From assembly GCF_015709455.1 (NCBI RefSeq), contig NZ_JADNQW010000005.1, positions 3,051,001 to 3,115,000 on the forward strand: a stretch of DNA of 64,000 nt. The letters are read 5' to 3'. The notes beneath the pieces were generated by a model, which saw only the letters and a list, made by a program, of their open reading frames with translations, ran no database searches and was not told the DNA's origin. Made by a program: the position numbers and the translations under genes. Every line of letters starts with the position of its first letter. Position 1 is the stretch's first letter. This stretch comes from Methylosinus sp. H3A (GTDB taxonomy: Bacteria; Pseudomonadota; Alphaproteobacteria; Rhizobiales; Beijerinckiaceae). Shown piece after piece: positions 47,965-55,326 of the stretch.

Positions 47965-49077
47965 TCAGCGATCAGCGAACAGGAACGGGCAAGCGTTCGC
48001 GCATTTTCGCGCGCAATGGATGGCCGCTTCGCCCGTGACGTAGATTTGGCTGGTCGGGCTCTCGGACAATTCGACGTCGTAGAGCGGCGCCTCGTCGCAA
48101 ACGAGGGGCGGCGTGAATCTCGATTCGCGGCTCGTCTCGATCGCGCGGCGATTCGACCTCGTCGCGACAGCGAGCGCGCCCTGCGATTCAACGACATGCG
48201 CTTCTTCGAGCGCCAGAGCCTTCACGAATCGTCCAGACGGCCGGCGCACGAAAATGCGCGAGAGATCGCGCGGATCATAGCGCACCTTGAGGCGACTGCG
48301 CCCCGCCGCGAGATCGTCGGCGAGCGCGCGCGACCAATAGAGGCGGCCGCGCAGCCATAGGCCGTCCTCGTCCAGCGCGCCTTCGTCGTCCGGCAGCAGC
48401 GACATGCGGAAATTCACGCAATCGAGCGGCATGCGCAGCGCGTCCGCCCGCACATTCTTGCGCCAGAGCGTGAGCGGCGCGCGGCCGAGATCGCTGTGCT
48501 TGCGGCAATGATAGACGCCGGCGATCTCTGCGCCGATCCAGCTCTCGAGCTCGCTCAGTGTGAGACGTTGCGCATGCGGGCCGACATAGAGGTCGCGCTC
48601 GGCGCGTTCCATTGGGCCGACATCGGTGACGAGCGGAATGCAGCCGAGGCGATTGCCGATCAGCTCCTCTATATGCGCGCCGTAGCGAGCGCCCGCGGGC
48701 TCGCTCCAGATCGTCTCTATCCCCACCTCGCGGCAGGCGCGCACGAAGGCGCGCCGCCCGAAGAAGCTGTTGGAGTCGACATGGATCGCCTCGGGCAGCC
48801 CGGCGACCGGCCAATCGAAATCGACGCCGCGCTCGGCGAGCCAGCGCGATTTGTCGCAAACGGAGTGGAGAACGCAAAGGCTCGCCGAAAGACGCGTGGG
48901 CGGCGCGAGCGAGAGAGAAAAACCCGTCGCCATGCGCGTGAGCGCGTCGACGCCGAGCGTGATCCAGGGCCGGCCGATCTCTCGGCCGGTCTCGTCGTCG
49001 ACGATCATCACATCGACTTTCGCGTGATCGATCTGAACGGCCTCGAGCGGCCGTGTGGCCTCTGATCTCTTCCGCAC
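47965..49077 (-). CDS. TniA/TnsB-like DDE transposase, catalytic part (frameshifted from next ORF)
   Basis: 370 codons from a GTG. The rve-type catalytic triad is complete: Asp in AVQIDHAKVDVMIVDD, Asp in IHVDSNSFFGRRAF, Glu in GAHIEELIGNRLG. PWITLGVDALTRMATGFSLSL and the C-terminal Mu-transposase-like YDPRDLSRIFVRRPSGRF are typical of TniA/TnsB proteins. The N-terminal DNA-binding region is in another frame just upstream (49098-49622); the frame here is open upstream of the GTG through GETAASK, so a one-base shift splits one gene. The C-terminus ends with an unusual Cys-rich CARKCANACPF. No tniB or tniQ follows. Confidence 0.82.
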   Translation of the reverse strand: MRKRSEATRPLEAVQIDHAKVDVMIVDDETGREIGRPWITLGVDALTRMATGFSLSLAPPTRLSASLCVLHSVCDKSRWLAERGVDFDWPVAGLPEAIHVDSNSFFGRRAFVRACREVGIETIWSEPAGARYGAHIEELIGNRLGCIPLVTDVGPMERAERDLYVGPHAQRLTLSELESWIGAEIAGVYHCRKHSDLGRAPLTLWRKNVRADALRMPLDCVNFRMSLLPDDEGALDEDGLWLRGRLYWSRALADDLAAGRSRLKVRYDPRDLSRIFVRRPSGRFVKALALEEAHVVESQGALAVATRSNRRAIETSRESRFTPPLVCDEAPLYDVELSESPTSQIYVTGEAAIHCARKCANACPFLFADR

Positions 49078-49097
49078 CTTGCTCGCCGCTGTTTCGC

Positions 49098-49622
49098 CTA
49101 TTCGGATTCGCTGCGTCGCCGCGTCCGCGTCTGTATGTCGATATCGTGGACGCGCGCCTTGATCGTCCGCCAGTTCGGCGCCGGTAGACGCTCCTTCAGG
49201 CAGCGCTTGGCGATCTCGCGCACGAGCTGGCTGAATTTTGGCCGCGACGGCTGCAGATAGTAGGTCTCGATCGCGTCACGAATGAGCGTCTCGCGCGCCG
49301 AATCGAGCACGCGCGCGCCCTTGGGGCGGCCGACTGGACGCGTCATCGGCGCGGTGACTGCGCCGCAGCTGCGGAAGGTCTTGATCATCCGATAGGCAGT
49401 GGCGCGGCTGACGCCGAGGTCGTTCGTCAATTTTCGGATGACCTCTTGCGACAAGCGTTCGCCTTCGCGTGTGAGAACCTCGCGAATGACTTCCTCGCGA
49501 TGACGGCTCTCGTCCGGGCGCCGGCTGCGTCGCTCGCGTCGGTCGCCGATCGACGTCGCGAGCTTGCGTTCGGGCGCCGGGGCCAGGCGGGGATGGTCGG
49601 GGTCGAGAACATTTCCGCTCAT
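49098..49622 (-). CDS. N-terminal HTH part of the TniA/TnsB-like transposase (frameshifted)
   Basis: 174 residues from ATG 49622 (MSGNVLDPDHPRLAPAP), GAGG upstream; the frame is open to 49841 with two further possible starts. REEVIREVL, SQEVIRKLTNDLGVSRATAYRMIKTF is a helix-turn-helix. PNWRTIKARVHDIDIQTRTRR is the stretch that in intact TniA/TnsB precedes the catalytic domain. It ends SESE-stop 21 bases before the catalytic frame starts, in the +1 relative frame. Together the two ORFs give a full-length but broken transposase. Confidence 0.75.
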   Translation of the reverse strand: MSGNVLDPDHPRLAPAPERKLATSIGDRRERRSRRPDESRHREEVIREVLTREGERLSQEVIRKLTNDLGVSRATAYRMIKTFRSCGAVTAPMTRPVGRPKGARVLDSARETLIRDAIETYYLQPSRPKFSQLVREIAKRCLKERLPAPNWRTIKARVHDIDIQTRTRRRSESE

Positions 49623-50080
49623 TTCCAGGCGTTCCTCGTGCAGACTGAACCTCCGCATCGCGCGCTTCGCGATCTCGTCGCCGCGCGTCTCCGCGAGGCA
49701 CTTTTTCTCATGATTACAAAACCGAAGACAATGTTCGATTTTGCACAGCCTGTACACCGCCGCGCGGCCGAGCCTGGCCGCTGGAGCGGCCGGGGGCCGC
49801 GTCCCCCTTCGGTCCGCGCCGGGAAAACCCCAGGAAACCACAGGTTTCGGCGATGTTTCACGGAATTGGAATAGTTCAAAATAGCAAGAGTGACGGTCGA
49901 TATTCGAATAGATGCAGTCTTGCTACATAATGTCGCAGCGTAGAGTTTCGCCGACGCAGTGGAGCGCATGACCGTACGTAGTCGTTCTCTGAAGGTGCGG
50001 GAGCGGCGGCGCAGGCGCCGGGCGAGCCCGGGCCGCTCGCGCGGATCCCGGGCTCGCGGGCGATGTGCGAGACGAGAAGG
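49623..50080 (+). other. Intergenic region behind the transposase
   Basis: 458 bases with AT-rich stretches (49700-49760 and 49840-49930). The upstream extension of the transposase frame reaches 49841 but is not convincing protein. One copy of the CATAATGTCGCA repeat (49926-49937) is here. No RNA gene recognised. Confidence 0.45.
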
Positions 50081-50474
50081 TCAGAGATTGAGCGCTCTGT
50101 TCACCGTCGGAATGAAGATCGCGAAGACGAAGATCGTGACGAGAATCCACAGCACGACCCATTTGAGTTCTTCGACTTTGTGAAGCATTCGAGGTCTCTC
50201 CTCCCTTTTTTGAATTGGGCGACGCCGCATCTCGAGGCGGCGCGCGTTCTTCTCTTGAGCCAAGACGCAGCGAGTCACAACAAGCATAGGCCGGCGTCAC
50301 GATGTCGCAGTACTTATAAAAGCAAACAATCTCATATTTTAATAGTTGGTATCATTCAAAAATACAGCTGCAAATGCCTGCATATCGGGGCGTGTCTCAT
50401 TTTTTATAATATAAAAATATCATGTTATCGTGCAGTGTAAGTATTAAATGCAGTATATGCAGCATAATGTCGCA
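49926..50474 (+). repeat. Dispersed TGTCGCA direct repeats upstream of pmoC
   Basis: CATAATGTCGCA occurs exactly at 49926-49937 and 50463-50474, and a related CGATGTCGCAG lies at 50301-50311. All three are on the + strand. They flank the small membrane ORF and the pmoC promoter region. They could be transposase-binding sites of the TniA-like element, or regulator sites. Confidence 0.55.
50081..50188 (-). CDS. 35-residue single-span membrane protein upstream of pmoC
   Basis: The frame starts MLHKVEELKWVVLWILV and continues TIFVFAIFIPTVNRALNL: a short charged head, about 22 hydrophobic residues with Pro near the end, and a polar tail. AGGAG lies 8-12 bases upstream of the ATG. The frame extends further upstream but the SD and composition support this start. 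It is divergent from pmoCAB and lies about 550 bases upstream of pmoC. No homologue could be named; a small pMMO-associated subunit is a hypothesis. Confidence 0.55.
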   Translation of the reverse strand: MLHKVEELKWVVLWILVTIFVFAIFIPTVNRALNL

Positions 50475-50494
50475 TATGTATTCTTTATGATCAA

Positions 50495-50522
50495 TTGACA
50501 AGCGCTGAGCGCCGCATGATAG
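50495..50522 (+). promoter_or_regulatory. Putative sigma-70 promoter of pmoCAB
   Basis: TTGACA (50495-50500), 16 bases, then TGATAG (50517-50522). The -35 is perfect, the -10 weak. A start near 50529 would give a leader of about 210 bases, consistent with the long pmoC leaders of type II methanotrophs as I recall them. Confidence 0.5.
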
Positions 50523-50737
50523 GTTCGGACACTGCAAGGAGCTTTCGGGCTCTACTGCAAAGAGGCGCGGCGTGGAAACAATCCCGCGACCGGCCTCGCG
50601 CGCCGAACGTCGCGCGCGGCGCCGACACTCGGCAGATCGAGGCCGGGAGGCGAACCGCGCAGCGGGGAGACGAAACGTCATCCGGAACGGCGGGAGACCG
50701 TTTTCGAACGGATGACTTCAAGAGGAGGAACTCGACA

Positions 50738-51514
50738 ATGAGTCTGACGACAGAGAAAGCGTCCGGAGCCGTCCGGGCGGCGGAGAACGACACGATCGTC
50801 AATTACTGGCCCGCCTATTGGACCATGATTTGCCTTTTCGTGTTCTATGTCTGCATCCGCATCTATGAACAATACTTCGGCTGGAAAGCGGGCCTCGATT
50901 CTTTCGCGCCCGAGTTCCAGACCTATTGGCTCAATCTGATGTGGACCGAGCTGCCGCTCGAATTCATCGCCTTTTGCGGCATCGGCGGCTATCTCTGGAA
51001 GACCCGCGACCGCAACATCGACAATGTCGCGCCGCGTGAGGAGATGCGCCGTCTGCTGACGCTGATCGGCTGGCTCGCGATCTACGCTTTCACCGTCTAT
51101 TGGGGCGCTTCCTACTTCACCGAGCAGGACGGCACCTGGCATCAGACGGTCATTCGCGACACCGACTTCACGCCGAGCCATATTCTGGAGTTCTACCTCA
51201 GCTATCCGATCTACATCATCGCCGGCTGGGGCGCCTTCATGTATGCGCGCACGCGCATTCCGCAGTTCGCGAAGAAAATCTCGCTGCCCTTCCTGCTGTT
51301 CTTCGCGGGCCCCTTCATGATCTTCCCGAACATCGGCCTCAACGAGTGGGGCCACACCTTCTGGTTCATGGAAGAGCTGTTCACCGCGCCGCTGCATTGG
51401 GGCTTCGTGTTCTTCGGCTGGTTTGCGCTCGCCGTCTTCGGCACCGCCTGCCAGGTGCTCGACCGCGTGATCGAGCTCTCCAAGGAATATGAGAAGGACG
51501 CGCTCTCTCTCTGA
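50738..51514 (+). CDS. pmoC: Particulate methane monooxygenase subunit C
   Basis: 258 residues, several membrane helices. The metal ligands of the CuC site are present: EQDGTWH (Asp131 and His135) and TPSH (His148), spaced as Asp156/His160/His173 of Methylococcus. The order and LNEWGHTFWFMEELFTAPLHW are conserved. AGGAGGAA lies 8 bases before the ATG. First gene of pmoCAB; the complex oxidises methane to methanol in intracytoplasmic membranes. Probably the pMMO2 version, see pmoA. Confidence 0.96.
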   Translation: MSLTTEKASGAVRAAENDTIVNYWPAYWTMICLFVFYVCIRIYEQYFGWKAGLDSFAPEFQTYWLNLMWTELPLEFIAFCGIGGYLWKTRDRNIDNVAPREEMRRLLTLIGWLAIYAFTVYWGASYFTEQDGTWHQTVIRDTDFTPSHILEFYLSYPIYIIAGWGAFMYARTRIPQFAKKISLPFLLFFAGPFMIFPNIGLNEWGHTFWFMEELFTAPLHWGFVFFGWFALAVFGTACQVLDRVIELSKEYEKDALSL

Positions 51515-51653
51515 TCCTTCGCGCGACAAGCGCATTCTCTTCCTCCTCGAGCGATCGCGCCTCGCGCGCGGTCGCGACGGGGGCGGGGCAAGCAAAAGCA
51601 ACGACCGGCGCCTCTGCGCCGGGGAGGCGACAATCTCAAGGAGCAAAAGCAAA

Positions 51654-52424
51654 ATGTCCATTTCCACCGAGGCCGGCGCGCCCGCCGGCAAGACCTGGAA
51701 ATCGAAGGAGGAGTTCCTCGGCTGCGTGATGCTGACCGACTGGATTCTCCTCGTCGTGCTATTCGCCGTGGTGCTGGGATCCTTCCACATCCACTATATG
51801 CTGCTCGCCGGCGACTGGGACTTCTGGATCGACTTCAAAGATCGCCGCATGTGGCCCACCGTGGCGCCCATCGTCGCCATGTGCTTCGCCGCGGCGGTGC
51901 AATCCTTCCTGTGGCAGAAGTTCCGGCTGCCGATCGGCGCGACCGTCGCGACGCTCGCTCTGCTCGTCGGCGAATGGATCAATCGCTACGACAATTTCTG
52001 GGGCTGGACCTTCTTCCCGATCAATCTGGTCTTCCCCTCGGCGCTCATCCCCATGGGCTTCTGGCTCGATGTGGTGCTGATGCTGTCGGGAAGCTGGCTG
52101 GTGACGGCGCTGGTCGGCTCCATGGGCTGGGGACTGTTGTTCTATCCGATCAACTGGCCGGTGCTCGCGCAATTTCATCAGTCCACCGAGATCGACGGCG
52201 TGCTGCTGACGCTCGCCGATTTGATCGGCTTCAACTACGTCCGCACGGGCACGCCGGAATATATCCGCATGGTCGAGCGCGGCACGCTGCGCACCTTCGG
52301 CAAGGACGTCGTGCCGGTGGCGGCCTTCTTCTCCGCCTTCATCTCCATGCTGATCTACTTCCTGTGGTGGAAGATCGGCACCTGGTTCTCGAACACCAAA
52401 TACATCGAGGCCGACGACATCTGA
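51654..52424 (+). CDS. pmoA: Particulate methane monooxygenase subunit A (pMMO2-like)
   Basis: 256 residues, seven membrane helices. Conserved landmarks: AGDWDFWIDFKDRRMWPTV, GEWINRYDNFWGWTFFPINLVFPSAL, MGWGLLFYPINWP, GTPEYIRMVERGTLRTFGKDVVPV. Positions such as FHIHYML, VQSFLWQKFRLPIG and FNYVRTGTPEYI differ from the usual type II PmoA1 as I remember it (YHVHFML, HFVRTSMPEYI), and fit the divergent PmoA2 of Methylocystis. Assignment to the second isozyme is from memory, not alignment. AAGGAG lies upstream. 139 bases after pmoC. Confidence 0.95.
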   Translation: MSISTEAGAPAGKTWKSKEEFLGCVMLTDWILLVVLFAVVLGSFHIHYMLLAGDWDFWIDFKDRRMWPTVAPIVAMCFAAAVQSFLWQKFRLPIGATVATLALLVGEWINRYDNFWGWTFFPINLVFPSALIPMGFWLDVVLMLSGSWLVTALVGSMGWGLLFYPINWPVLAQFHQSTEIDGVLLTLADLIGFNYVRTGTPEYIRMVERGTLRTFGKDVVPVAAFFSAFISMLIYFLWWKIGTWFSNTKYIEADDI

Positions 52425-52569
52425 TCGCGCGCTTCGCGAGCGCGAGGCGGACCCCGTGTCGAGCGGCCCGCTTCGCCGAGACCTCAATTCACGACGAAAT
52501 CCAAGAGGCTCGTCTGTCTTCAGCATGACGGCGCGGCCGAGAAAACAACGAAAAGGGAGACCGATCGAA

Positions 52570-53859
52570 ATGATGAACAAGCTCCTCGCGACACTGGCGG
52601 GATGCGTGAGGCCACGGGCGCTGCGCGCCTTGGCCTTCGGCCTCGCCGCGGCGATCGCCGCCACGACTCTGCCGGCGGCGACGCCCGCATCGGCGCATGG
52701 CGAACGCTCGCAGCAGGCCTTCCTGCGCATGCGCACGCTGAATTGGTACGATGTGAAATGGTCGAAGACCGAGGTCAACGTCAACGAAGAGATGGTGCTC
52801 TCGGGCAAGGTGCATGTGTTCTCCGGCTGGCCGCAGGCCGTCGCCAAGCCGGATGTCGCCTTTCTGAACGTCGGCGAGCCGGGGCCGGTGCTCATTCGCA
52901 AGGGCGCTTATGTCGGCGATGTGCCGGCGCCGCGGTCCTTCTCGCTGCAGGTCGGCAAGGACTATGAGTACAAGCTCGTGCTCAAGGCGCGCCGGCAAGG
53001 GCGCTTCCACGTCCATGTGCAGATCAACGTCGAAGGCGGCGGACCCATCGTCGGCCCCGGCGAGTGGATCACCATCAAGGGCGACATGGCGAACTTCACC
53101 AATCCGGTGACTCTGCTCGACGGCTCGACGATCGATCTCGAGACCTTTGGCATCACCTGGACCTACATCTACCATTTCGCATGGATGGCGGCCGCTGCGG
53201 TCTGGATCCTCTATTGGTTCATGACCAAGGGCATTATCGTGCGCTATTGGTGGGTGAAGGCCGGCAAGGCCAATGAGCTCATCACCAATCGCGAGAAGAG
53301 AATCGGCGGTCTGTGGCTGGCGGCCAGCATGCTGGCGGTGCTGTTCGGCTACGCCTGGGCCAATAACGCCTATCCGCGCACGCTGCCGATGCAGGCGGGT
53401 CTCCTGAAGGGCATCGATCCGATCGCTCTGCCGGCGGCCACGGTGACGGCGCAGTTCAAGGGCGGTTCCTATACGGTTCCCGGCCGCGAATTGTCGGTCA
53501 AGCTGCGGGTGACGAACAACGGAGCCGAGCCGGTGAAAATCGGCGAGTTCACCACCGCGGGCCTGCGCTTCCTCAACCCTGCGGTGTTCACCACGCGGCC
53601 GCAATTCCCCGAATATCTGCTCGCCGATCGGGGCCTCTCGGTCAGCGACGAGTCGCCGATCGCGCCCGGCGAGACGCGCGACCTGACGGTCATCGTCCAG
53701 GACGCCCGTTTCGACATCGAGCGCCTGTCGGACCTCGCCTATGACACGGACAGCCAGTTCGGCGGTCTGCTGTTCTTCTTCAGCCCCTCGGGAAATCGCA
53801 CGGGCGTCGAGATCGGCGGCCCGGTGATCCCGCGCTTCGCGGCCGGAGCCACGCTCTGA
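52570..53859 (+). CDS. pmoB: Particulate methane monooxygenase subunit B
   Basis: 429 residues. Signal peptide to about 42 (ATPASA-HGERSQQAF); the mature N-terminal His43 and His147/His149 (RFHVHVQI) are the CuB ligands, spaced as His33/137/139 of Methylococcus PmoB. Two periplasmic cupredoxin-like domains flank two membrane helices (about 200-220 and 240-260; the second near GGLWLAASMLAVLFGYAW). ATG ATG start; GGGAG upstream. Last gene of the operon, followed by a strong terminator. Confidence 0.96.
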   Translation: MMNKLLATLAGCVRPRALRALAFGLAAAIAATTLPAATPASAHGERSQQAFLRMRTLNWYDVKWSKTEVNVNEEMVLSGKVHVFSGWPQAVAKPDVAFLNVGEPGPVLIRKGAYVGDVPAPRSFSLQVGKDYEYKLVLKARRQGRFHVHVQINVEGGGPIVGPGEWITIKGDMANFTNPVTLLDGSTIDLETFGITWTYIYHFAWMAAAAVWILYWFMTKGIIVRYWWVKAGKANELITNREKRIGGLWLAASMLAVLFGYAWANNAYPRTLPMQAGLLKGIDPIALPAATVTAQFKGGSYTVPGRELSVKLRVTNNGAEPVKIGEFTTAGLRFLNPAVFTTRPQFPEYLLADRGLSVSDESPIAPGETRDLTVIVQDARFDIERLSDLAYDTDSQFGGLLFFFSPSGNRTGVEIGGPVIPRFAAGATL

Positions 53860-53922
53860 GCGCAATAGAGCTTCACGCGGTTCTCTTCACTCTTCTCCGC
53901 GTGTTGGTGTGAAACTTCCTCC

Positions 53923-53954
53923 CCCGCCCGGTTCGTCCGGGCGGGCTTTTTTTT
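53923..53954 (+). terminator. Intrinsic terminator of pmoCAB
   Basis: CCCGCCCGG and CCGGGCGGG (perfect 9-bp stem, loop TTCGT) followed by C and eight T. It lies 64 bases after pmoB and ends the operon. Confidence 0.93.
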
Positions 53955-53994
53955 GCCCGAGGATCGGGGGGCGGGGCAGGGCGATCGGGTGAAG

Positions 53995-54125
53995 GTTTCC
54001 TCATCCTGAGGAGCCGCGAAGCGGCGTCTCGAAGGACGAGGAAACCTTCGTGCGCGGCCATCTGGAGCTCCCCCTCGTGCTTCGAGACGGCTCCTGCGGA
54101 GCCTCCTCGGCATGAGGGGGAGGAT
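53995..54125 (+). repeat. Rhizobiales-type intergenic palindromic repeat
   Basis: Contains GGTTTCCTCATCCTGAGG, GAAGCGGCGTCTCGAAGG and GACGAGGAAACC (first palindrome), then a related inverted copy CCTCGTGCTTCGAGACGG..GGCATGAGGGGGAGG. The TCATCCTGAGGAGC..CGAAGGA pattern is common in intergenic mosaic elements of Rhizobiales. It follows the pmoCAB terminator. The region 53860-54228 holds no gene. Confidence 0.65.
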
Positions 54126-54228
54126 TATTGTCTTTCATCCGATCGTTCTGGGAGGCGGGGCACGGCGCTTGCGTGCGGAGAGCGCATCCCGGCCTCCGCC
54201 GGGACGGTGAGCATTTTGCAGGGTCGCG

Positions 54229-54705
54229 ATGCACGAGCACGAGCAGGCCGGGGACGTCCGCGCCGTTCCGGCGCAATTATTGGATCGCGGCTTTCGGCTG
54301 CTGGCGCTGCGAGAGTTTCGCGCGACCGATCAGCCGCCGGCTTTGGCTTTGATTCAGCAGAATATTTTGCGCGATGTGCATCGCGTTCATCGCCATGGCG
54401 TCTCCTTCGGATGCACCTTTCTGCCCGAGATCATGCAATGGCTGATCGAGCTGCTCGGCCGTCCCTCGCTGCATCCGCCGGATTATCCGGCGAGCCCCGC
54501 CTATCGCAACCCGGCCTGGCCGTCCTTTCATTGGCGCCAGGAGAGCCGGCTGTGGGACGAGGGCGTCGAGACAGTGGAGTGGCATGTCGATGTGATCTTC
54601 GCCGATTCCGCGTCTTTCGACGCTTTCGTGGCGCGCTGGCGAGATCGTCTGACCGAAGGCGGCGCGCCGAGCGACGCCGGAGAAGGGTCGAAGGCCGCGC
54701 TCTGA
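54229..54705 (+). CDS. Hypothetical protein
   Basis: 158 residues. His-rich start (MHEHEQAGDV), a DVHRVHRHGVSFGCTFLPEIMQ segment and a C-terminal half with aromatic and acidic residues (WHVDVIFADSASFDAFVARWRDRL). No signal peptide or domain recognised. The DVHRVHRHGVSFG stretch with His residues could bind a metal, but that is a guess. Codon use is like the neighbours. It stands alone between repeats. Confidence 0.5.
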   Translation: MHEHEQAGDVRAVPAQLLDRGFRLLALREFRATDQPPALALIQQNILRDVHRVHRHGVSFGCTFLPEIMQWLIELLGRPSLHPPDYPASPAYRNPAWPSFHWRQESRLWDEGVETVEWHVDVIFADSASFDAFVARWRDRLTEGGAPSDAGEGSKAAL

Positions 54706-55326
54706 CGAGCGCCCTCGGCTTTCGGACGCGGGCTACTAGGAACAAATTCAGCCCGCGCGGGCGCGCCCCGAAGCCTCGCGGCGCGGGAGGGAAGGGCGGT
54801 TCGGGACGCTCCGGCCCCTTCGGCCGGTGCGCGAAAATTCTATCCGGGGCCGGAGCGTCCCGAAACGCGGTTGTCGTTCTCGTCGACATCCCGAGGCGTC
54901 GTCTGGCCCGCGAATCCTGGGGTTTCCCATTCAAGACGCGATCGAGCCTCACGGCCTGGGATCACGAACGGTTCTTGTTTCTCCCTATGGACGGGAGAAG
55001 AACGCCGTCCGGCGACGCGCTGCCTGTCCATGGACGGGGGTCGCCATCCCGGATGGAGCCGCCCCCCGCCCGCGCTCCCTGACCCGAGAAACGCGCCCTT
55101 CATGGGCGGAGGTGGGAGGGATATAGGAATATTTTCAGGACGTGTCAAGGGACGCTGTTCGGGTGGGCGGGGTTTTGGGTTATGGCCCGAAGCGGACCTC
55201 CCGATCTATGGGCCTTGGTAAGGATGTGGAAAAGCTTTATCAGGCTGCTGCTAATCTAACGGTCTTGATAGAACCGCGGTAACATATCCTCATTGAGCTG
55301 GGTCGAAATCGGACGGGGAGGCCGAG
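54706..55326 (+). other. 621-base intergenic region before the SEC-C gene
   Basis: GC-rich up to about 55200 with an inverted pair GGGACGCTCCGGCCCC..GGGGCCGGAGCGTCCC (54801-54861), which could form a long hairpin. After about 55200 the composition shifts towards AT, marking the left edge of the accessory gene. No gene supported. Confidence 0.5.

Noticed and set aside
50081..50287. 68-codon version of the small membrane ORF
   Set aside because: The first 33 codons are Arg-rich and the SD lies before the internal ATG at 50188.
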